A stretch of DNA of 64,000 nt from Pontederia crassipes. Taxonomy: Eukaryota; Streptophyta; Magnoliopsida; Commelinales; Pontederiaceae. Both the position numbers and the translations under genes were made by a program. Under the pieces are notes generated by a model, which saw nothing but the letters and a program-made list of their open reading frames with translations, was not told the DNA's origin and made no database searches. Where the stretch lies: NCBI GenBank assembly GCA_030549335.1, contig JAUKPH010000023.1:1798001-1862000 (forward strand). Reading direction: 5' to 3'. Below, one piece after another: positions 56,892 through 64,000 of the stretch. How positions within the stretch are numbered: position 1 is the stretch's first letter; each line of letters begins with the position of its first letter.

Positions 56892-58545
56892 TGATGCATG
56901 CAAAATATAAAATATAATTAGCCATGCATTTAATCGTATTTCGAATTATTTTCTAATAGCATGCATCATTTTATGAACTTATTTGTATTAATTTTATAAA
57001 AATGAAAATCTACCCAAATATTATATTTTATCTAGGAAGCAAGAAAACTGAATTACGAATCTAGCGGAGAAAACCCACTCAAATTGGAGTTAAAATAGAA
57101 CCAAAAAGTGGAAAACAGTGAAAAAATGTTGAAATGGAATATTAACGGACCGTGAAAGGATTTTAACAAGTCGTGAAAAGGGCTGTCAAACTCATTACAG
57201 GCCGTTAAAAGTTGCACTGAGTCACGACCGTGACCAGGTCTTCACGGACCGTGAAATCCACTATTTTAGCACTATAAGGGCCGTGAAAACCTCTCATGGG
57301 CCGTGAAAACTCATTTTCAATCCAATTCGAATTTTGTTTAGGCCGTTAAATTTCCATAACAGGCCGTGACGAAGTCCAATTTCGAGTTTTAGGCAAATTG
57401 TTGGAATAATTTGAAGTGCACAAGGATTCCTACTCATATTATGATCCTAGGATGATTTGGAAACATATTATGGATCAAATTTCGGAGTTTGACAAGGCCA
57501 AAATTTCAGAACTAAATCAACTTCGAATTTACCATATTTTACATGAAAAAAGTTTATGTTTCTTCTCCGATCACATGTCAAACCCCTATAAATAGAGGCC
57601 TTCTACAGCCAGAAGAGAGCATGCAAGGGCCTGCAATCGAATCTTTCAAGCCAAGAACAGAGGAGAATTTCTATAGGGCAAACGAGAAGAGTTTTGCACG
57701 GTAGACTCGTGCGAGGATTGTGTAGCAATTCTTGTTCTACATTATGTTGGGATGATATTTTAGATTTTCATGTTTAATCTATCTATTTTAACATCCAGGA
57801 TTATTAGTTTTCATTTTATCATTTAGTTTTAGTTGCAAAAGTTTTACTGTATGAACAATTACAATTTCTAATTAGTCAAATAATTAGTTTAGTTTTTATG
57901 AATATGATTGCTATGTGTAATGCTTTTCTTCAGAATTTAATAATTTTTATAATGGTTATTCACTATGTAGTGTGATCAATACTTAATTCATCATTTTATG
58001 TTTGAATCGATTCTTAACTTTGTGTTGAAGCAAGCTATGTCATAATCTAGTAGAAACCATGCGGCATATTAGATTATGCGGTCTGTATGAATTGATCGTG
58101 TGGGTGATTATGTAGTTTATGGATTATAACATATTGCATCTTAAGTTCAAAATTGAAGGAATCTCACTGCAGAATACTTTCATATTATTATTGCCTTAAG
58201 ATAGTTGATTTACCCATGCGGGAGATCAGATCTTTAGTGTCCTTACTCCGTCTAAAAGCTAAACCTAAACTTCATACTTATGTTTGATTGCATAGAAATA
58301 CAGATTGTTCTAATCATTATAGATTATCCTAAGGACCTACGCATCATTAGTGTTAGATTTTATTTTTTTGTTATTTTATTTTCTGCATATGTTTACCCAA
58401 ACTTTATGTCGTCTCTTATTAGCCTATGAAATTAGTTTAGTTAAGTAAGTTAATTCCTCGTGGGTTCGACACTCTACTCTTACACTTTATTACTTGAGCG
58501 ACTAGTGCACTTGCTAGCATTTAATTGTTATCAATTCTCGCATCA
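56892..58545 (+). repeat. Solo LTR of family C
   Basis: 1654 bases from TGATGCATGCAAAATATAAA to TTCTCGCATCA, flanked by ACCAT (56887-56891) and ACCAC (58546-58550), a 5-bp duplication with one change. Ends and the CTAGTGCACTTGCTAGC block resemble LTR B, but the middle differs. U3 holds an array of GGCCGTGAAA motifs (about 57140-57370) and a TATA box TATAAATAG at 57587-57595. Confidence 0.85.
57140..57370 (+). promoter_or_regulatory. GGCCGTGAAA motif array in LTR C
   Basis: About ten copies (GGACCGTGAAAGG, AGGCCGTTAAAAG, GGGCCGTGAAAACCT and similar) end about 220 bases before the TATA box. Comparable in place and core to the GGCCGA array of LTR B. Confidence 0.6.
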
Positions 58546-58793
58546 ACCACCATTCGAGCAGACTTCAAGGATATGCAGGAGCGCCAAGGCTGCATCGAGT
58601 CCCGCCAAGATCAGGAGGTTCACATGACGACGCATATCCATGACTATCATATGCACTCAGGACATTTCCACTATCATCCACTTTCGCGGCCACGCAGACT
58701 GTAAATCCGATTGTGTCCTTTTCCTTTACTTTATTTTTCATTTCTTTATTTTTCCTATTTATTGAGTCTATATCTCTTTGCCTTATTGGCCTA

Positions 58794-58830
58794 ACACTAA
58801 GGACAGTGTCTGGTTCTAGCTTGGGGGAGT
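58794..58830 (+). promoter_or_regulatory. Hairpin and internal purine tract of B'''
   Basis: ACACTAAGGACAGTGT (stem, AGGA-type loop) followed by CTAGCTTGGGGGAG, as in elements B, B' and D. Confidence 0.6.
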
Positions 58831-59849
58831 TTGTATTTCATGCATTGTATTTTCCTTTATTTTTCCTTTTATTTGCCTATGTATGCATTTATATCAAATA
58901 TCCAAAAAAATTAAAAATTAAAAATCCCAAAAATACCGTTGCATGCATTTCTTTTTGCTACCATCTTACGAAATCTCGTCTTACTATTTTAATTATATTT
59001 AATTAAAATTCAAAGACATGTTGGTAACTGATTAAATTTGAATGCTTTTCTCTCTTATCATTTGCTATTTCAATATTGAACTTATGGACTATGTGCCTAT
59101 GCTAAATAGAATAATGGATGCCTAGACTACAAGATCATGTTCATGCCTTTTATTTATTTCTATTAAGTATTTATAGTAGTAGTCTTTTTTATTGACCATA
59201 TTAAGTACTGCTTGAGCTTAAAAAAAATGTGTTGAAAAAAATTATAGTAAAAAAAGTGTTTGAATAGAGTTATGTTTTGGTACACAAGGGTTATCCGGAA
59301 TCAAAGTGTGTATGGGTAATTAGATCCTTAGGGGTTCATGTATGACGTCCTAAGGACAACTACTCTATAATCTGTCGATCGAAAGCTTGCTAGAAGGACC
59401 ACCTTGTGCAATATGGAGAAGCACAGGAGTACTGAATCATGGCTAAGTTCGAACTCTTCATTCAGAACCTTGTTTGTTCGGGCAAGTAAACTCAAGGGGT
59501 GTCTTATCACCTGTTGCCCTAAGGTCATTTGGTCTAGGAGTCATCAGTCCAAAGCCCGCTACATGGACTTCCTTATGCAATCCTGCTTGAAGATTAGAAT
59601 AGTTAAAATGATTGAAAATAAAAGTGTGAAAAAAAAGAAAAATTAATCCCAATTAGTACTTATGTGTTCAATATTAATGCTATTATTTGATAGACTATTT
59701 ATTTTTCTATAAGGCTAAATTTGAGATTGTTTAAATATGTGTAGCATTCAGACCCTCTACGAAGCTATGTGCATGAAAAATGATGAGATGTTGAGTAGCA
59801 AATGTGCGAAAGAGTTGTGTGAGAAGCCGAAGCTAAAGGAGTTTTAACG

Positions 59850-60395
59850 AGCGCAAAACACACAAAGAAGCCATCATTAATCAGTTGTTATCAGTCGTGA
59901 TTTATGCTAAGGATTTATCTTTAGTGGCTGATAGTTCTTCATCATCAGCCGACAAATGTTATTAGCGGCCAATCACCAAACCATTAAGGAGGGATAATCG
60001 GGCGTAAATGATATAACTGGGGGCCAAACTCACCATCATTAACCAATATCCTATCCATCATTGGGCGCCAAAGCAATGAGAAGTTTTTATCCTTAACCAA
60101 CATTTACTTATTAAGTATTATCGGCCAATAAAATCATTCGGTGCCAAGTAGCATATGATGATAATTTGGTGGCCGAGAATCAAAGAGGAGAGATCACTGG
60201 GCGCAAACGGATAAGATTTTATCATCAGCCAAAGTTTTATCAGCATTGTTGGCCGAGATTTAAAAATCATAATGTTTATCTCACAAAGTTAAACTCGATC
60301 ATATGATATTATCGATTGTGATCAACATGAAGACCGTCAGCACCTATAAACATAGGAAGGTACCATGAATCCAATTTGTGCCTTGAAGTCCAGGT
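59850..60395 (+). repeat. B-family LTR remnant
   Basis: Middle part of a B-type LTR with GGCCGATAA- and GGGCGCCAAA-type motifs, CACCTATAAACATAGG in the place of the TATA region and the downstream CTTGAAGTCCAGGTTTT. It is entered from the 3' non-coding region without the usual LTR start and ends at element F. Confidence 0.7.
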
Positions 60396-60670
60396 TTTGA
60401 TATGAACAGGGAACCTTCGATAAATGCAACCGATGGAAATAAAGATGTTCGAGTAAAGTTTGATGATCAAGATAGTGCTATGGATCTCCGAGATAAAGAA
60501 ACTGAATATAATCAAGAATCCTTATGCCCACATACAAGATAAAGAGTAAAACAACTTCAAAAGACAATAGAAAGTTATTTACAAAGTGGGCATGCAACTA
60601 CAAATCAGATTCAACTTCCCAATGTGTTACAAATCGGGCCGCATGAAGAGTCAGCATAATTTGGTCCAAA
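60396..60670 (+). pseudogene. Element F: 3' end of a gypsy polyprotein
   Basis: Plus-strand remnant with REPSINATDGNKDVRVKF-like sequence and a tail RVKQLQKTIESYLQSG, resembling the end of a Ty3/gypsy polyprotein (the TRARAKKLQ-type region). Short and degraded; family assignment uncertain. Confidence 0.45.
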
Positions 60671-61131
60671 TAAATAATGGTTTAACCATATTTATTTAGA
60701 ATATTCAGAATTAATTATACAAGGAAATTCTACTGAGTTGCAATAGGAATTCATTTAGTTATTTTAGGAAACTAGTTACCTAGCTTGTAGGCTAAGTTAG
60801 GCCTTTTTTCTTTGCACCTCAAATTTTGGCTTCTAGGGCCTATAAATACTGATATTTGTATTTATTTTGGACATTTTTGAATCTATTGAATTATGGCTTA
60901 ATTTCTTTTGCTGTGAGGGAACTCCTGAAACCCGTTCTTCAGGAACTTCCATTATTAATTACAAGGTTTGTAATCTTGTGATTAAATCCATCTATTTATA
61001 ATATTGATTGCTTGGTTCATTGTAATCTTGAGGGTTGATATTACGCTGCCTGAAAATTCATTTGATCGAGTTTCTTTGATTATCATATATTGTTCAAGTC
61101 ACTCAAGACATTGTTCTTGAGCATCATATCA
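60671..61131 (+). repeat. LTR of element F (borders approximate)
   Basis: Non-coding stretch between a polyprotein 3' end and a primer site. It has GGCCTATAAATACTGA (TATA, about 60838-60853) and GAACTCCTGAAACCCG, and ends near ATCATATCA. The left border was not resolved. Confidence 0.5.
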
Positions 61132-61132
61132 G

Positions 61133-61146
61133 TTGATATCAGAGCT
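61133..61146 (+). other. Primer-binding site of element F
   Basis: TTGATATCAGAGCT, a near match to the tRNA-Met primer site TGGTATCAGAGC. Confidence 0.6.
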
Positions 61147-61957
61147 GCGTTTTCGATTTGGTTTTCTAGTTATCTTCCATTATTCTATTTCTCCCCTATT
61201 TTAGTTTCTGAAAAAAAACAACACAAAAAAATATGGTTTGTTTGTTCTTCAAATCCTAGTCGTCTTCCTTATTAGTTTTCATTTGTTTCTTCAAGCCCTA
61301 GCCGTCATCCTTGCATTCTTCAAATTCTGCTACATTTTAAAAAAAACCACAAAAAAAATTTTGCTCATTTATTCTTGAAACCCTAGTCGTCATCCCTCTC
61401 TATTCTTCAAAGTCTGCTGCATTTCGGAAAAAAATGAGAAAAAAATTTGAAAATAGAAAAAAAAAGGAAAATGTAAGAAAGGAGAAGGGAAGAATAGGAA
61501 AGAAAATATCTGAAAAAAATTCAAAAAAAATCTGAGAAAAAAAACTGAAAGGAAAGATTCAAAAGGAATAGGAAGGAAAGAAAAGAAAAGGAATGCTTAT
61601 TTCTGGAGAGAAAGATGCACAATAAATTTTTGAGATTTTGAATTATTTAATCCAATGAATCAGTGATCTTTGATTTCATTACATATCTATCCTTATTTGG
61701 CAACCTATTTTTTCTAATCTCTATTATAATTTTAGCTTCAAGATTTTTTTGATCTTGCAATCATATTGATAAATGAGATTGATTTAACTTCTCATTGCCT
61801 TGTGTTGACTTGTAGTAGTTCTCTAAGAACTTGTTGGAGGGTTCAAAAGAGAAAAAAAGGTTGAGTGGTGAGTACAATTCAGGAAAAAGTCAAATAGAGT
61901 TGAGGTAAAATACGAGTATCACCATGTGAGGTATTGAAGTTGCTTTTATCATTAACA
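61147..61957 (+). other. Leader of element F
   Basis: Purine-rich, poly-A-laden leader with repeated AAACCCTAG(T/C)CGTC(A/C)TCC phrases (61250, 61300, 61380), spaced about 50-80 bases. No gene. Confidence 0.5.
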
Positions 61958-62402
61958 TTTGCTGCAGAAATTTCTCACAATGTCAATAAAAAATGCCAAA
62001 GAGCTTAATTCTAAAAAAGAAGAAATTAATCAGACAAGAATGGTAGAGATCATGACACAACATTTTCAACGACTTAGATATATTATTACTGAACTACATG
62101 ATCAGGTAGATGTGCAAATTGCACAACTACAACAAGTTATATAACCAAATCAAAGAAGAGATTGTCAAAGACAACGTGTTCCTAATGAACATGATGAAGA
62201 GATGGAACAAAAAGATGATGAAAGTTGGAGAAAGCATAGGCATGCTCAGATTGGAGGAAGAAGTCATGATCGAGAAAATGTTTGCTATGCGCGTTGTTCT
62301 GTTTTGGACAGAACTTGTGGACTGATTATTGATAGTGAAAGTTGCGTTAATCTTGCTAGCCATTACATGGTGGAGAAGTTGGGGCTACCAACCTATACAT
62401 AA
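61958..62402 (+). pseudogene. Element F gag and protease remnant
   Basis: MSIKNAKELNSKKEEINQTR and FQRLRYIITELHDQVDVQIA look like a gypsy gag start with a coiled coil. Shortly after come an acidic stretch and CSVLDRTCGLIIDSESCVNL with ASHYMVEKLGLPTY, the protease-type region of gypsy elements of this group. Much of the middle is missing. Fossil, broken. Confidence 0.6.
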
Positions 62403-62782
62403 CCGAATGACATCATTCCAATTTTCTTTAGTTTCATATTACAGAGACATTAATTTGTAAAAGTTTCATTTCCTATTTCATTATGATTTGCTCTCATGAA
62501 AATCAACATTCAGCCTAACTTATGTTATTTCTATGTCCTGACAGACTGAGTAACCTTACTTTTATGATTTATATAAAATAATAAACATTCCATGTTCTAG
62601 TACTTTTAATTTTCCCAAATAATAGACATCCCAGGGTGCAACTCATAAAATTATTTGAATTTATATCTATTTGTACTAAGCACAATAAATTTAACCAATA
62701 CTAGCATAATCTGTCATAAGCTCCATCCTGACAGACTGAGTAAGGCTTGATAAAATATTTATAACTTTCACTACACATATCA
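62403..62782. other. AT-rich interval left of the palindrome
   Basis: No gene. A 17-base phrase CCTGACAGACTGAGTAA occurs twice (about 62536 and 62728). Confidence 0.5.
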
Positions 62783-62933
62783 TGTAACATTCCCCATCAG
62801 CGTGTGATATTGTCCGCTCTGGGCCTCGGCCCGCACAGTTTTACCAAAATGCATCACACCATGTTCCCATATATACCCAGCATCTCTCCCGTGACTTATG
62901 CATGTGGGACTAATCCAAGGCATGCCCCATGCA
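62783..62933 (-). repeat. 3' LTR of the left TRIM (151 bases)
   Basis: On the minus strand it runs from TGCATGGGGCATGCC to GGGAATGTTACA. Confidence 0.82.
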
Positions 62934-63018
62934 TCCTTCCCCCCTTAGGGGACTCAACGCCCTCGTTGAGTGATCGCACCCCACCATGCACAGAGGCTCA
63001 CACGGAGTTGATACCATA

Positions 63019-63180
63019 TATAACATTCCCCACCAGCGTGTGATATTGTCCGCTCTGGGCCTCAGCCCGCATGATTTTACCAAAACGCGTCACACCTGGT
63101 GAAGGACATGTTCCCATATACACCCAGCATCTCTCCCGTGACTTATGCATGTGGGACTAATCCAAGGCATGCCCCATGCA
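63019..63180 (-). repeat. 5' LTR of the left TRIM (162 bases)
   Basis: Same sequence with 11 extra bases around CACCTGGTGAAGGACATG. A primer-site-like TGGTATCAACTCC follows on the minus strand. Confidence 0.8.
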
Positions 63181-63188
63181 TCAAAAGA

Positions 63189-63339
63189 TGCATGGGGCAT
63201 GCCTTGGATTAGTCCCACTTGCATAAGTCACGGGAGAGATGCTGGGTATATATGGGAACATGGTGTGACGCATTTTGGTAAAACCGTGCTGGCCGAGGCC
63301 CAGAGCGAACAATATCACACGTTGGTGGGGAATGTTACA
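63189..63339 (+). repeat. 5' LTR of the right TRIM (151 bases)
   Basis: TGCATGGGGCATGCCTTGG to GGGGAATGTTACA; lacks the 11 extra bases. Followed by the primer site at 63342. Confidence 0.83.
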
Positions 63340-63341
63340 TA

Positions 63342-63354
63342 TGGTATCAGAGCC
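63342..63354 (+). other. Primer-binding site of the right TRIM
   Basis: TGGTATCAGAGCC, complementary to the 3' end of tRNA-Met. Confidence 0.85.
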
Positions 63355-63429
63355 ACTCCACGTGAGCCTCTGTGCATGGTGGGGTGCGATCACTCAACGA
63401 GGGCGTTGAGTCCCCTAAGGAGGGAAGGA

Positions 63430-63591
63430 TGCATGGGGCATGCCTTGGATTAGTCCCACATGCAAAAGTCACGGGAGAGATGTTGGGTGTATATGAGAAC
63501 ATGTCCTTCACCAGGTGTGACGCGTTTTGATAAAACCGTGCGGGCCGAGGCCCAGAGCGGACAATATCACACGCTGGTGGGGAATGTTACA
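63430..63591 (+). repeat. 3' LTR of the right TRIM (162 bases)
   Basis: Preceded by the purine tract AAGGAGGGAAGGA; contains the 11 extra bases (ATGTCCTTCACCAGGTG). Confidence 0.83.
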
Positions 63592-64000
63592 TATCATTTT
63601 CTAGTGATTCCCATTCTCAATGAAACCTAACATCAATTTCTATAACATCCTAAATTATCAAATAATTCCACGACATATTGGATTTAATACATAATTTACA
63701 AATTCGAGTAGCGAGTTCGACGGATAGAGTGATAGTACCTTAAAGATAAGAGCATAACTTTATCTACAGAAATCATATTAACTTGATTCCAAAGCTCAAT
63801 GAAAGTAGACTCATATAGGATCAATCAGAATAAATTTCATAATTTTGGATCCCTCTAAGCTACGGAATTATGTAGCTAAAGATTCGTGAATCAATTGAAC
63901 ATGGCTAGGATTAATCTTATTCATGAACAACATGAGTTTTGCCCCATATTCAAGTAAAATCCGAAAATGAATAGATGAGAAAGGTTCATAGTCACCCTAA
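63592..64000. other. AT-rich interval right of the palindrome
   Basis: CTATAACATCCTAAATTATC at about 63640 resembles the start of a gypsy LTR of the TGTAACATCC kind, but the window ends before this can be tested. No gene seen. Confidence 0.35.

Larger units (their letters stand above)
55430..58702 (+). pseudogene. B''' second ORF, interrupted by solo LTR C
   Basis: Starts MRRFANIWRGRHNRRH and keeps DRFDRTSAIRVHATRFPD, SERNAFTPINPDN-like DRNAFTPINPDNWLLFKQAV, VGQPHQDEAFSWFDSTNYAA and a proline/serine-rich tail. After the solo LTR comes the coiled-coil end with HIHDYHMHSGHFHYHP-like sequence. Same protein as 12269-13935. Fossil copy with broken frames. Confidence 0.72.
54208..60395 (+). mobile_element. 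Element B''' (B family), with solo LTR C inside
   Basis: Plus strand: end of leader, pol-less spacer (about 54400-55430), second ORF (55430-56886 and 58551-58702), hairpin and internal purine tract (58794-58830), doubled 3' module (59290-59590) and an LTR remnant (about 59850-60395). No gag is kept in this copy. Fossil, broken. Confidence 0.8.
62783..63591. mobile_element. Palindromic pair of TRIM elements, head to head
   Basis: Two miniature LTR elements (TRIMs) in opposite orientation: 62783-63180 (minus) and 63189-63591 (plus), separated by TCAAAAGA. Together they form an inverted repeat with arms of about 400 bases. The whole is flanked by TATCA on both sides (62778-62782 and 63592-63596). 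No protein is encoded, as is normal for TRIMs, which depend on other elements for transposition. Confidence 0.88.

Noticed and set aside
63145-63453. 102-codon frame in the palindrome
   Set aside because: Reads across TRIM LTR, primer site and purine tract; TRIMs carry no protein.

Overview
This window is nuclear DNA of a flowering plant, probably a eudicot. It holds no convincing host gene. Nearly everything is transposable elements stacked inside one another, with AT-rich sequence and a few organelle fragments between them, as in pericentromeric or other heterochromatic DNA. Evidence for a plant is the Athila-type and chromovirus-type Ty3/gypsy elements, the plant tRNA-Met and tRNA-Asp primer sites, the CACTA, MULE and hAT elements, and pieces of plastid rps7, rrn16 and rrn23.

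Layout from left to right. 1-2405 is the 5' part of a CACTA (En/Spm-like) transposon on the minus strand. It has the transposase N-terminus at the window edge, a GC-rich leader, a dense subterminal repeat zone and a terminal inverted repeat ending at 2405. 2884-26044 is an old minus-strand chromovirus, element A. A short MULE (3358-4139), a complete Athila-like element B (6240-17311), a hAT element (19958-20899) and a solo LTR of the B family (23117-24993) have inserted into it. 27305-41575 is a second B-family copy, B', on the minus strand, interrupted by a pol-bearing Athila element D (28443-about 39405). The gag region of D contains about 0.95 kb of scrambled organelle DNA. 41576-43384 is unassigned and rich in short motif arrays. 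43385-47038 is a second chromovirus remnant, E. Then come a B-family 3' fragment, a Ty1/copia 5' fragment (47627-48483), an autonomous-type MULE (about 48969-54207) lying in B-family sequence, and a further B-family copy, B''' (to about 60395), carrying a solo LTR of another family, C (56892-58545). 60396-62402 is a gypsy fragment, F. 62783-63591 is a large palindrome made of two head-to-head TRIM elements.

The B family is the most interesting part. At least three separate copies carry gag and a 3' Athila-type ORF but no protease, reverse transcriptase or integrase, with the same sequence where pol should be. This looks like a stable non-autonomous design rather than one-off decay. Its non-coding parts (U3, 5' leader, spacer between the ORFs) hold dozens of short motifs with a GGCCG core about every 45 bases, which are almost absent from the coding parts. 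It also keeps a small hairpin next to an internal purine tract, a doubled 3' non-coding module, and a TATA/splice-acceptor cassette in front of the second ORF.

Other points worth checking are the MULE with two convergent genes (transposase and a GRF zinc-finger/coiled-coil/membrane protein), the TRIM palindrome flanked as a whole by one 5-bp target duplication, and the organelle-DNA mosaic in element D. All LTR elements here are old copies with broken reading frames. By eye, the LTR pairs differ most in A, less in D and least in B, which agrees with the nesting order.
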